From: a bacterium | Lineage (GTDB): Bacteria; Desulfobacterota; Binatia; UBA12015 | Length of the DNA: 17,074 bases | Direction: 5' to 3' | Assembly (NCBI GenBank): GCA_029976905.1 | Contig: JAPOLW010000026.1 | Coordinates: forward strand, 1 to 17,074 | In this document: piece after piece, positions 6,042 to 13,849 of the stretch | How positions within the stretch are numbered: position 1 is the first letter of the stretch | Layout of the letters: each line of letters begins with the position of its first letter | Notes under the pieces: model-generated | Told to the model about the DNA's origin: nothing | The model's database searches: none | Seen by the model: the letters and a program-made list of their open reading frames with translations, nothing else | Program-made: the position numbers and the translations under genes

Positions 6042-7907
6042 GTGACCGCGACCCCTGCCCGCTCCGTCACGAAGAGACCCCCACGGGGGGTCTGGCTTCT
6101 ACTCGCCGGCTTCCTGGCCGTCGGCGATCCGGCCTTTGCCCGGTGCGAAGACGGCCGCGACCTGGTCACTTCGTCGAGTCTGGTTCGGCATCCCCTGGCG
6201 TGCCGGCTGGCCCGGGTCGTCCGCGGGGCGGAGATCTCCTGCGCCCCACCGGCCCTGCCTTCCTGCGCAAGTGCGTTGCCCGATCAGCTTGCGACACTCC
6301 TTCTCGGAGACGGCGCCCCTGGGCCCGCGGGAACCTCTGCCGCGGCGCTGTCCTGCCAGCGCCAGATCGTCGTCTCTGGGGTGCGCTTCGTGCAGAAGCG
6401 CCTCGTCGAACGATCGCGAGGGCAACGAGCCTCCAAAGCCGGGCGCGTGCTGCAAAGACGCATCGCGCACAGCTGCGCCGACGCCGTGGTGCATCGGAGC
6501 GCGGCCGGATTGGGCCTTCCGCGGGTCGGAGGCGAATGCGCAGACCTTCTGGGGAACTCGAACGAGCGCCTCGACACGCGGGGGCTTTCCCGGTGCATCC
6601 GGGCGACGCTCGAGGGCATCGTCGATGACCTCGCCCCGACACCGATTCGACCCAATGTCCTGCTCGTCGTGACCGATGATCAACGCGCCGACACGATCGA
6701 CTTCATGCCGACCACCGCCGCGCTGCGAGACGAGAGCATTTTGTTTGCCAACGCGTTCGTGACCAATCCGGTCTGTACACCGAGTCGCGCCAGCATTCTC
6801 AGTGGCCTCTCTTCCCGGAACAATGGCGTGCAGTCCAATGGAGATTTCGCCGCCCTCGACCCGACGGAAACGATCGCCCATTGGCTCGACGAGGCCGGCT
6901 ATACGACGGCTCTGATGGGCAAATACCTCAACAATAGTGAGTTGCTCGGATTGACTCCGCCACAAGGCTGGGACGAGTGGAAATCCTTCCTCGAAGCGAG
7001 CGGCGGAGACTTCTACGGCTTCCGGGTCAATGACAACGGCGTCGTCCGCGAATTCGACGACGGCCAGTATTCGACGGACTGGCTCGCCCGGGAAGCAAAC
7101 CGTTTCGTACGCCGTCATTCCAGCCGACCTTTCTTCCTGATGCTCACACCCTTTGCTCCGCATGGACCGGCCATACCTGCGCACCGACACGAAGGCCGCT
7201 TCGACGATGTACCGCCGCACAGACCTCCCTCCTGGTTTGGCGACGTCGCAGAAAAGCCGGCCTGGGTACGCTTCACGAAAGCCACCGCGGGTCCGAACCA
7301 TGCTCGGACGATCGACACATACCGTCAGAGCCAACTCGAAACCCTATTGTCGGTCGACGAGGCCATCGCGCAACTGCTCGAGACGCTCGAGAAATATGGA
7401 CTCACCGACAACACGGTCGTCGTCTTCACCTCGGACCACGGAGTCAACCTGGGTGAGCATTGGGTCTGGGGGAAGTTCAACCCCTACGAGGAGTCGATCC
7501 GCGTTCCCTTCCTGCTGCGCTACCCCCGCCGATACCCCTTGCCCCAGATCCGCACAGAACTCGTCCTGAACCTGGACCTGGCGCCGACCTTTTTGGATTT
7601 CGCGGGCCTGGGCGTCCCCGGCGCCCTCGACGGCGCGAGCCTGGCCGACCTGATCGAAGACACGGGCGGCATTTGGCGCGATGACTTTCTGGTCGAGACA
7701 AAAGGAGAGTTCGTCACGCGGGCCAGCAACAGCGTGCGAACCTCCGAGGTCAAATACATCGACACCAGAGCCTCGGCCGGGGTCACCGAGGAACTCTATG
7801 ACCTGGTGACCGATCCGTACGAGAGGACCAACCTCGCCACCGATCCCGCCTACGCTGGGGTTCTCGAGGAGATGCGTTCGCGCCTCGAGGTCTTGCGCGC
7901 GCGCTGA
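6042..7907 (+). CDS. Secreted sulfatase with an N-terminal cysteine-rich domain
   Basis: A 621-residue protein with a GTG start at 6042; no strong ribosome site is visible, but the next residues form a signal peptide (LLLAGFLAVGDPAFA, cleavage near residue 33). The catalytic domain begins at about residue 203 with RPNVLLVVTDDQR (metal ligands Asp212/Asp213). It has the C-x-P-S-R signature CTPSRAS at 245-251, where Cys245 would be turned into formylglycine, and SDHGVNLGEH with Asp465/His466. YEESIRVPFLLR and the C-terminal ELYDLVTDPYERTNLA are typical of arylsulfatases. Residues 35-195 form a separate region with eight cysteines (35, 54, 67, 75, 105, 145, 166, 185), including a CQRQIV...VRFVQKRL helix and CADAVV / GECADLL / SRCIRATL helices. 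It should act in the periplasm or outside on sulfate esters. The substrate is unknown. It is convergent with the following - strand gene. Confidence 0.9.
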   Translation: MTATPARSVTKRPPRGVWLLLAGFLAVGDPAFARCEDGRDLVTSSSLVRHPLACRLARVVRGAEISCAPPALPSCASALPDQLATLLLGDGAPGPAGTSAAALSCQRQIVVSGVRFVQKRLVERSRGQRASKAGRVLQRRIAHSCADAVVHRSAAGLGLPRVGGECADLLGNSNERLDTRGLSRCIRATLEGIVDDLAPTPIRPNVLLVVTDDQRADTIDFMPTTAALRDESILFANAFVTNPVCTPSRASILSGLSSRNNGVQSNGDFAALDPTETIAHWLDEAGYTTALMGKYLNNSELLGLTPPQGWDEWKSFLEASGGDFYGFRVNDNGVVREFDDGQYSTDWLAREANRFVRRHSSRPFFLMLTPFAPHGPAIPAHRHEGRFDDVPPHRPPSWFGDVAEKPAWVRFTKATAGPNHARTIDTYRQSQLETLLSVDEAIAQLLETLEKYGLTDNTVVVFTSDHGVNLGEHWVWGKFNPYEESIRVPFLLRYPRRYPLPQIRTELVLNLDLAPTFLDFAGLGVPGALDGASLADLIEDTGGIWRDDFLVETKGEFVTRASNSVRTSEVKYIDTRASAGVTEELYDLVTDPYERTNLATDPAYAGVLEEMRSRLEVLRAR

Positions 7908-7941
7908 CCCGACCCTGGGCGGAGCGGAACGACGTCAGCGC
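7901..7941. terminator. Inverted repeat across the sulfatase stop
   Basis: GCGCTGAC at 7901-7908 contains the sulfatase stop and is perfectly repeated in inverted form as GTCAGCGC at 7934-7941, with a 25-base loop. It lies in the 70-base gap between two convergent genes, where a bidirectional transcript end is expected. No T-run is seen on either strand, so the call is tentative. Confidence 0.35.
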
Positions 7942-7977
7942 AGGCCGGGCCCGCTTGGCCGCGCGCACACGCGGCGC

Positions 7978-8448
7978 TCAGTCGGCTTTGCCGTCTGGCG
8001 GCCCGGCAATCGCGGGCACGGCCGAAGCCGCGGCGGCCATCGCCCCTTCCCCCTCACGACGCGCGCGGGCCACCTCACGGGCTTCCTCCTCCAGGAAGAA
8101 GACGTGCTCGCCCACCCGCAGCCAGGGCGTGCGTTCGGAGGTCGCAACGGCCGCGGGAAGAAAAGCGTAGACCTCCTGGCTGGCCAACATGCGCTCGCCG
8201 CTGTTCAACTCCTTGAAATGCTCGGTCGGCTCTCCGAAGCGTACGTCGCGCTGTGAACCCTGCGAAAATCGCGGGATGGAGGCGGGAGCGCGAACGGCGG
8301 CTTCACGGACCTGGAAGGCGAAGAAGATCGGGTTCGTGGGCTCCATTCGACCCCCATCGTCGACCAGCCAGGTGGCCGTTCCGGGAGGTACGGGCTGAAC
8401 CTCCCAACGATAGGTCCAAACGATGTCCTTACTCTCTCCGGCATCCAA
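7978..8448 (-). CDS. Unrecognised protein of about 156 aa, start uncertain
   Basis: The frame is open far upstream but has no ATG or GTG between the end of the glycosyltransferase gene and the conserved-looking part. The best choice is a TTG at 8448 with GGGAG 9 bases before it. Protein-like sequence (SDLEDKNPHWENAP) continues upstream of that start, so the real N-terminus may be missing or start at an unusual codon. The body has strand-like segments (IVWTYRWEVQPVPPGTATWLV, TNPIFFAFQVREAAVR), a mixed middle and a charged C-terminal helix (FFLEEEAREVARARR) ending in an Ala-rich tail. No signal peptide or membrane segment is seen. The gene lies 32 bases behind the glycosyltransferase stop and is likely co-transcribed with it. 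I do not recognise the family. Confidence 0.5.
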   Translation of the reverse strand: MDAGESKDIVWTYRWEVQPVPPGTATWLVDDGGRMEPTNPIFFAFQVREAAVRAPASIPRFSQGSQRDVRFGEPTEHFKELNSGERMLASQEVYAFLPAAVATSERTPWLRVGEHVFFLEEEAREVARARREGEGAMAAAASAVPAIAGPPDGKAD

Positions 8449-8480
8449 GGGCGCGTTCTCCCAGTGAGGATTCTTGTCCT

Positions 8481-9611
8481 CTAGGTCAGAGAATGCCCTA
8501 GCGAAGCACCCTCTGCCAAGAGCCTTCTTGCAACAGGGTGGGAGCGCACCATAGCGACCGCCGCATCGACGTCGGGGCCGACCGCGGAGCGATCGTGTGG
8601 CCCACGAGGGGCGTAGAAGGAAGATTTTTCGCTCTGCAGCAAGGCAATCGTCGGGACACCAAGAGCGACCGCGAGGTGCATCGGACCGGAATCCGGAGTC
8701 ACCAGGAGAGCACATCGCTCCACGAGGGCGGCAAAGATGCGCAGCGGGCGGGGAGCGAGGACCCGTCCGGTAGGCCCCACCGCTGCACGCAGGGTGGCTT
8801 CGAAGGCCCGCTCCTCGGGCCCGAGGAAGACGACATAGGGGAAGTCATTCGCGTCGAGGGCCTCGAGAAAGCGGAGCCAGCGTTCGTTCGGCCATCGTTT
8901 GTGCAGATGCCCGCCGACGAAAACGCCGATCAGCGGCTTCGCCTGCGGTCCGTCCCGCAGATCGAGTTCACCGAGGATTTCGAGAGCAACCGACCTCTCG
9001 TGTTCGGCGACCTCGTAGACGGGCCGATCGGAGACCGGCATGCCGAGGGCCGCGCCGATCTCGAGCGCGTCGTCGTAGGCGTGCTGACAAATGGGCCGCG
9101 GGAAAAGGACGTTGAGAAATCGCTCGCCCGAACCTTCGAAGCCGATTCGCCAGCGCGCGCCGCTCAAATAGGCGTAGAGTCCGCCCGAGAACGAACCCAT
9201 TCCCGCCTCGACGGCCAGGTCGAAACGCTCTCGGCGAATCTTCCGGAACAAGGAAAAGAATTCCCACGGCCGGGAGACATAACTGCGAGACATGGGATGC
9301 ACGGCATCGATGGGCAGGTTTTCGAGCAGGGGGAGCGTTGCATCCCCGGCGAGATACTCCAGACGCGCCTGCGGGAATCGCTCGCGCAGACCGCGCACGA
9401 TGGCATTGGTCATCAGGGTGTTCCCAAGGCGGAAGTTGGGACGCACCAGCAGCACGCGTCGAACCTCGCGCACGTCCTCGAGTGGAATGCGGGCAGAGGC
9501 GGGGAGAATCCGCTCGAGGAGACCACCGAACGCGATCCGCCCGGCGCGTCCCGTCGCGTGCCCCACCCGCTGCCCTCCGGGACCGCGAAGAAGTTTACGC
9601 AAAAAGGACAT
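8481..9611 (-). CDS. GT9-family (ADP-heptose:LPS heptosyltransferase-like) glycosyltransferase
   Basis: A 376-residue protein starting at ATG 9611; the ribosome site is weak. The N-terminal domain opens with VLLVRPNFRLGNTLMTNAIV (residues 53-72), the usual GT9 first strand and glycine-containing loop. The second Rossmann domain has GVFVGGHLHKRWPNERW and the hallmark TPDSGPMHLAVALGVPTIAL at 305-324, with Asp307 in the nucleotide-sugar site. The family moves heptose from an ADP-heptose donor to lipid A-core acceptors at the inner face of the cytoplasmic membrane. Its length matches the family. A basic, Gly/Arg-rich leader of about 45 residues precedes the fold. It sits 86 bases behind the HtrA-like gene on the same strand. 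The acceptor and exact sugar cannot be read from the sequence. Confidence 0.9.
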   Translation of the reverse strand: MSFLRKLLRGPGGQRVGHATGRAGRIAFGGLLERILPASARIPLEDVREVRRVLLVRPNFRLGNTLMTNAIVRGLRERFPQARLEYLAGDATLPLLENLPIDAVHPMSRSYVSRPWEFFSLFRKIRRERFDLAVEAGMGSFSGGLYAYLSGARWRIGFEGSGERFLNVLFPRPICQHAYDDALEIGAALGMPVSDRPVYEVAEHERSVALEILGELDLRDGPQAKPLIGVFVGGHLHKRWPNERWLRFLEALDANDFPYVVFLGPEERAFEATLRAAVGPTGRVLAPRPLRIFAALVERCALLVTPDSGPMHLAVALGVPTIALLQSEKSSFYAPRGPHDRSAVGPDVDAAVAMVRSHPVARRLLAEGASLGHSLT

Positions 9612-9697
9612 CGCCGATCGGCCTAGACTCTAGCTGGGGCGACGCCCGGAGCAACCGCCCACCGCCTCCCTCTGCTCCCGCGCCGGCCCGGTTCTGC

Positions 9698-10831
9698 TCA
9701 GCGCGCCACCACCTGCAGGCGGACCCTCCGGGCGGCGCCCTCGTGGAGGATCGTGAGTTCGAGCGGAGACCCAATCGCGAGCATGCCGATGCGCGTCCGG
9801 AGATCCGCCGACGATCGGATCGGAAGTCCGTCCATCGCCACGATCAAATCGCCCCGAACGATCCCGGCGCGTCCCGCAGGAGATTCGGGGGCGACCTGAC
9901 TGACGAGTGCTCCCGCTTCGTGGGGCAGATCCATGGCGTCGGCGAGTTCCGGTGTGAGTGTCTGGACCAAAAGCCCCACGCGGCCACGTCGAACATCCCC
10001 GTGCTCGACAAGCTGGCGCATCACGTTGCGCGCCATGTTGCTGGGGACGGCGAACCCGATGCCGACGTTCCCGCCGGCCGGAGCGAAGATCGCCGAGTTC
10101 AGCCCCACCAGCCGACCGCGGCTGTCGACCAAGGCCCCACCGGAGTTGCCCGGATTGATGGACGCATCCGTCTGGATGAAATCTTCGTAGCCGTCGGGCG
10201 TCAGCCCGGTCCGTCCGAGCGCACTGACGATTCCGGTCGTCACCGTCTGACCGAGTCCGAAGGGGTTTCCGATCGCCGCTACGAAATCGCCGACCTGCAA
10301 ACGGTCGCTGTCGGCGAACTGGACCTGATGAAGGCTGGACGCGTCGATCGCGAGGACGGCGACGTCCGTTTCCGGGTCACTCCCGATGAGATCGGCGGCG
10401 AACCATCGGCCGTCCTGAAACGTGACGCGGATCTCGTCGGCATCCTCGATGACGTGATGATTGGTGAGGATGGTGCCCGCCTCACCGTCGACGATCACAC
10501 CCGAGCCGGCGCTCACGACCTCCCGTTCGGGTATCTCCTCGTACTCTTCCGGCACACCGAAGAAGCGCCGGAAGAAGGGGTCGCCGAGGAGGGGGTTCGA
10601 TTCGGCCGCCACACGCGAGCGGACCGAGATGTTGACGACCGCGGGCGTCACTTCCGCCAGCATCGGGGCGATCGTGAGGGTCCCCTCGCTTCCAACGGTC
10701 CACGCGGCGGCCGGCGCTCCCGACGCCCCGCTCGCGCGCCGCGCGGGCGTCGAACTCCCCGCGCAGCCTGCGACGACGACCAGGAGGAGAGTCGAGGTGA
10801 AGATGGTCCAGAAATCCGATTTGGCCCGCAT
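9698..10831 (-). CDS. HtrA/Deg-type serine protease, lipoprotein with one PDZ domain
   Basis: A 377-residue protein from ATG 10831. The N-terminus has a lipobox-type signal (VVAGC, Cys23) and a Pro/Ala/Ser-rich tether, so it is predicted to be lipid-anchored in the periplasm. The trypsin-like domain has the complete triad: His126 in TNHHVIED, Asp156 in ETDVAVL and Ser230 in INPGNSGG. Residues of loop LA (FFRRFFGVPEEYEEIPE) precede it. A single PDZ domain follows (about 282-375: LTPELADAMDLP, VAPESPAGRAGIVRGDLIVAMDG). One PDZ domain resembles DegS and single-PDZ HtrAs rather than DegP/DegQ, which have two. These proteases degrade or sense misfolded envelope proteins. Two facts do not fit classical DegS, which has an inner-membrane helix: the lipid anchor, and the absence of any rpoE/rseA genes nearby. 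Confidence 0.93.
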   Translation of the reverse strand: MRAKSDFWTIFTSTLLLVVVAGCAGSSTPARRASGASGAPAAAWTVGSEGTLTIAPMLAEVTPAVVNISVRSRVAAESNPLLGDPFFRRFFGVPEEYEEIPEREVVSAGSGVIVDGEAGTILTNHHVIEDADEIRVTFQDGRWFAADLIGSDPETDVAVLAIDASSLHQVQFADSDRLQVGDFVAAIGNPFGLGQTVTTGIVSALGRTGLTPDGYEDFIQTDASINPGNSGGALVDSRGRLVGLNSAIFAPAGGNVGIGFAVPSNMARNVMRQLVEHGDVRRGRVGLLVQTLTPELADAMDLPHEAGALVSQVAPESPAGRAGIVRGDLIVAMDGLPIRSSADLRTRIGMLAIGSPLELTILHEGAARRVRLQVVAR

Positions 10832-11244
10832 GACCCGCTACCGAGCCGCATGGCTACCAGAGGAAGCCCCGGGGCTAAAGGTCTTGGGCCGTCGGACCGT
10901 CGTTAGTCTCGTGCCTCACGACGAAGAAGCGACCGCCGTCGCGCATGCCGAGCCGCTGCGCGCCACCTTCCGGGCGAACCCCGAGCGAGCCCGCAGCGAA
11001 GCGACACAACGCCGCCGTCGGGCCCAGATGCGTCGGGCCACCGGCTTCGGCCGCCGACGCGCCCTTCGCCGGGCCCGCTGAGGAGATGGATTCCCCGACC
11101 CGAACCCGGTCGGGGCTACGATGGAGACCGGTGCCCCGCCCCGAACGTCGTCGGGGCCACGAGCCCCACCGGCGGGCCCGGCCGGGCCGGCCCGGCCCAG
11201 CCCGGTGCGCTTGATCGATCCCGGACTCCAGGTAAGAAGGCGCC
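10832..11244. other. 413-base divergent gap between htrA-like and LLM genes; structured, no firm gene
   Basis: Promoters for both flanking genes should lie here, but none could be placed. The right half is extremely GC-rich and contains the imperfect repeat pair described separately, then a run of GGCCCGGCC-type palindromes (about 11166-11205). A - strand frame ending at 10875 (RLGMRDGGRFFVVRHE) looks faintly protein-like but has no plausible start. Confidence 0.5.
11093..11162. repeat. Imperfect 29-bp direct repeat, each copy a hairpin
   Basis: Copies at 11093-11121 and 11134-11162 agree at 24 of 29 positions with a 41-base period. In copy one CCCCGA (11093-11098) pairs with TCGGGG (11110-11115). 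In copy two GCCCCGA (11138-11144) pairs with TCGGGGC (11151-11157) around the loop ACGTCG. They lie about 85-150 bases before the LLM start and could be part of its leader or a structural end signal. Confidence 0.55.
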
Positions 11245-12111
11245 ATGCGCTTTTCGTACGCGGAATCGATGTGCGACGTCTCCCACTATGTTCCCCTCGC
11301 GCGCGCCTGCGAGGATTCGGGATGGCACTCCTTCGTCGTCCCCGACAGTGTCTGCTACCCGCGGGATTCCGACTCCAGGTACCCGTATACGCCCGACGGC
11401 AACCGGGAGTTCCTCGAAGACAAGCCGTTCATCGAGCCCTTTGCCCTCACGGCCGCGCTTGGAGCGGTGACCTCGACGCTGCGCTTCACCACCTTTGTCG
11501 TCAAGCTGCCGATCCGCCACCCCGTCCTCGTCGCAAAGTCGGTCTCCTCTCTCGCCGCCCTGACCGACAACCGCTTCGGTTTCGGCGTCGGGCTCTCCCC
11601 GTGGCCGGACGACTTCCGCGTCATGGACGTCCCATGGACGGGACGCGGGACTCGCATGAACGAGATGATCGAAATCATTCGCGGCCTGTGCGCCGGTGGG
11701 TATTTCGAGTTCCAGGGCAAACATTTCGACCTCGAACCGATCAAGATCTGCCCGACCCCGTCGCAACCGATTCCGATCCTGATCGGAGGACATTCCGAGG
11801 CCGCCCTCAAGCGCGCCGCACGCTGGGGTGATGGATGGATGCACGCGGGCGGCGATCCCGTGGAGCTTCGCGGCTACCTCGACCGCCTCGCGGAACTCCG
11901 GCGCGAGTACCAACGCGAAAACGACCCCTTCGAGGTGCACGTGATCTCTCTGGACGCCTACTCCCTCGACGGCATTCGTCGCCTCGAGGACGAGGGCATC
12001 ACCGACGTGATCGTCGGGTTCCGCGATGTCTACACCGGCCCCGACATCCCCCTCCAGGACAAGATCGACGCACTCCGGCACTACGCCGATTCGGTCATCG
12101 CGAAGACCTAA
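11245..12111 (+). CDS. LLM-class (luciferase-like, probably F420-dependent) oxidoreductase
   Basis: A 288-residue protein from ATG 11245, with AAGAAGG 4 bases upstream as ribosome site. It has the TIM-barrel pattern of bacterial luciferase-like monooxygenases: LARACEDSGWHSFVVPD (strand 2 region), FALTAALGAVTSTLRFTTFV, HPVLVAKSVSSLAALTDNRFGFGVGLS, the WTGRGTRMNEMIEIIRGL helix, IPILIGGHSEAALKRAARWGDGWMH and VHVISLD. The order IGGHSEAALKRAARWGDGW is typical of F420-dependent subfamilies. The family oxidises, hydroxylates or reduces small substrates with reduced flavin or F420 in the cytoplasm. The exact substrate is open. Its stop overlaps that of the convergent SMP-30 gene. Family confidence is high; F420 use rather than FMN is inferred from family resemblance. 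Confidence 0.9.
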   Translation: MRFSYAESMCDVSHYVPLARACEDSGWHSFVVPDSVCYPRDSDSRYPYTPDGNREFLEDKPFIEPFALTAALGAVTSTLRFTTFVVKLPIRHPVLVAKSVSSLAALTDNRFGFGVGLSPWPDDFRVMDVPWTGRGTRMNEMIEIIRGLCAGGYFEFQGKHFDLEPIKICPTPSQPIPILIGGHSEAALKRAARWGDGWMHAGGDPVELRGYLDRLAELRREYQRENDPFEVHVISLDAYSLDGIRRLEDEGITDVIVGFRDVYTGPDIPLQDKIDALRHYADSVIAKT

Positions 12112-13016
12112 CGATTCAGGAAGTTCAGCGGCAGGCCACCCACCGGCCAACGGCCGCGCACCAGCCTCCCCGTCGACGAAAGGGTCACCCAGGCGTCTCG
12201 GAGATCCTCGCCGCCAAAGCACACATTGGTCGTCAGCGGATCATCCGTGGGCACATGCTCGATCTGGCTGCCATCGGGGGAGATTCTCGTGATGCCGCCA
12301 TTCGCGATCGTCGCGACGCAGACGTGCCCCTCGGCGTCGACCGCAAGTGAATCGAAAAGCTGGTAGCCCGGGACGCCAGCCAGGCATTCCTCATTGGGCA
12401 ATCTCCGGGTCACGACGCCGGGCTCGGCGATCGCAAAGCGAAAAACGCGGCCGGTGATCGTCTCGGCAACATAGAGGGTTCCCTCGTCCGCGGAGAGACC
12501 GACGCCGTTGGGTTGGACCATCGGGAAGACCACCTCCTGGATGAACGACCCGTCCGTGCGAGCGTAGAAAACCGCCCCCCGGTCCATCTGTCGCCCGCGC
12601 CCCTTCCCAAGGTCGGTGAAGTAGAACCCCCCACTGCGATCGAAAACGATGTCGTTGGGCCCCCGCAACGGGACGCCGTTGCAGGACGTGTAGAGCACCT
12701 CCGAAGCGCCGGAGGACAGGTCGACGACTTCGATCCGCCCGCCAGAGTAGTCGGGTGCTTCGTCACCGGGGTAGAGGCGCCCCTCGATCTCCAGCCACTC
12801 GAAGCCGCCGTTGTTGCAGACGTAGCAGCGACCATCCGGGCCGAGGGCCGCGCCGTTCGGACCGCCCCCGAGATCGGCGACGACTTCGACCTGCCCTCCG
12901 GGTCGCACCCGGCTGAGCGTGCCGCGCGCAATCTCGACCAAAACGACATCCCCGTCGGGAAGCGCGATGGGGCCCTCCGGGAACCGCAGTCCCGACGCTA
13001 TTTCTTCAAATTGCAT
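12108..13016 (-). CDS. SMP-30/gluconolactonase/LRE-like six-bladed propeller enzyme
   Basis: A 302-residue protein. The start at 13016 is chosen because FPEGP (Glu14) sits at the expected position for the family; a GGGGGAG stretch lies just before the ATG. The frame is open far upstream, but that reading is the shadow of the neighbouring gene. Metal-binding pattern: Glu14 in RFPEGP, Asn121 in GPNDIVFD, Asn170 in VQPNGVGLS and Asp222 in FDSLAVD, matching the usual E, N, N, D set. Blades such as GALGPDGRCYVCNNGG, DRSGGFYFTDLGKG and ADEGTLYVAETITGRVFRF are clear. Family members open sugar or other lactones using a divalent metal. It lies 17 bases behind the unknown 240-residue gene and shares its direction with the SCP2 gene further upstream. 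The substrate is not known. Confidence 0.9.
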   Translation of the reverse strand: MQFEEIASGLRFPEGPIALPDGDVVLVEIARGTLSRVRPGGQVEVVADLGGGPNGAALGPDGRCYVCNNGGFEWLEIEGRLYPGDEAPDYSGGRIEVVDLSSGASEVLYTSCNGVPLRGPNDIVFDRSGGFYFTDLGKGRGRQMDRGAVFYARTDGSFIQEVVFPMVQPNGVGLSADEGTLYVAETITGRVFRFAIAEPGVVTRRLPNEECLAGVPGYQLFDSLAVDAEGHVCVATIANGGITRISPDGSQIEHVPTDDPLTTNVCFGGEDLRDAWVTLSSTGRLVRGRWPVGGLPLNFLNR

Positions 13017-13033
13017 GGCTCCCCCGTGGTCGC

Positions 13034-13756
13034 TCACGCGCGCGATGCAGGCGGGACGTCGAGGCAGCTCATCATGCGCTGCCACCCGAGGACCCGGACG
13101 AATGCCGGCACCTGCGGCGCCAACAGCAGTTGCTCCACCCGCAGCGCCAGCGTTTCGCCAAAGTAGATCCGGGCAAGGTCGCGCAGGGTCGCGTCGGCAG
13201 CTCCGACCTCGATTGCGGTCTGGATTTCGATTGCCCGGTCGAGTCGATCTGCGAACTCGGCCGAGTCGGCCAATCGCTGGTCGCGACGGGCGAGCACGTG
13301 GCGAACCCGTTGCCGATTGGGTCGACCATCGCGGCCGAAGAGAAGCGCGCGAACCGCCCGACGGGTGCTCTCCGGAAGGAGCTCGCCGAGGGGAACCTCG
13401 TCGCGGCCGGGGAAGAGCTCGCGATGGACTGCGACGAGACTCAGGTCGCAAACGCCCGCGGCGACGGCGTCGTGCGGGTGGATCGGCTCGTCGAGAAGCA
13501 GGGCGAAGAGCGAGTGAAGCTCACGTTGCTCGACCTTGTAGCGAAGGAGATCCCGGATCGACGGATCTTCGAGCGCGAAGCGGAATTGCTCCGCGCGAAC
13601 GTCCTCGCCACGGAAATTATCCTCCACGAAATGTCGGAACCAGCTGACGGGAAGCCCCATGCGCGCCGCGTCGTCGGCCGTGACCAACTCGCGGGCGACC
13701 GGCTGGAATTCTTCCCATTGCCGCCGGGCTGCGCGCGCGGTGCGAAACCACCCCAT
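13034..13756 (-). CDS. Unrecognised helical protein (240 aa) in the SMP-30/SCP2 cluster
   Basis: The ATG at 13756 gives 240 residues; no strong ribosome site is visible. No signal peptide or membrane segment is seen, and the sequence is strongly charged and helical (FRGEDVRAEQFRFALEDPS, RDLLRYKVEQRELHSLFALLL). A Gly/Arg segment (FGRDGRPNRQRVRHVLARRD, residues 140-159) and a C-terminal helix with a Trp (VLGWQRMMSCLD) are recognisable. I do not know its family. The gene directly precedes the SMP-30 gene (17-base gap) and follows the SCP2 gene by 93 bases, so the three probably form an operon. A helper or regulatory role in that cluster is inference only. Confidence 0.75.
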   Translation of the reverse strand: MGWFRTARAARRQWEEFQPVARELVTADDAARMGLPVSWFRHFVEDNFRGEDVRAEQFRFALEDPSIRDLLRYKVEQRELHSLFALLLDEPIHPHDAVAAGVCDLSLVAVHRELFPGRDEVPLGELLPESTRRAVRALLFGRDGRPNRQRVRHVLARRDQRLADSAEFADRLDRAIEIQTAIEVGAADATLRDLARIYFGETLALRVEQLLLAPQVPAFVRVLGWQRMMSCLDVPPASRA

Positions 13757-13786
13757 GATCTGCTGAGAAAATCAGGCGCCCGCACC

Positions 13787-13820
13787 CGGCGCAAGGGACT
13801 CCTGCGCCGTCCGCGACGGC
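13787..13820. promoter_or_regulatory. Two overlapping, mutually exclusive hairpins between SCP2 and the 240-aa gene
   Basis: CGGCGCA (13787-13793) pairs with TGCGCCG (13803-13809) around a 9-base loop. GCCGTC (13806-13811) pairs with GACGGC (13815-13820) around loop CGC. The two stems share 13806-13809, so only one can form. Read on the - strand, the second forms first and a TTTT (RC of 13768-13771) follows the larger hairpin after about 16 bases. An attenuator or RNA-end role is possible, not shown. Confidence 0.4.
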
Positions 13821-13849
13821 CCCTTTCGGAGCGGTGGGCTCGGGGAACG

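Noticed and set aside
8538..9626. + strand frame opposite the glycosyltransferase gene
   Set aside because: Shadow of the GT9 gene, without any motif.
10875..11246. - strand frame of 123 codons ending RLGMRDGGRFFVVRHE...
   Set aside because: The C-terminal part looks slightly protein-like, but the first half is the translation of GC-rich repeats, no ribosome site is present and no family is recognised. It may be a remnant.
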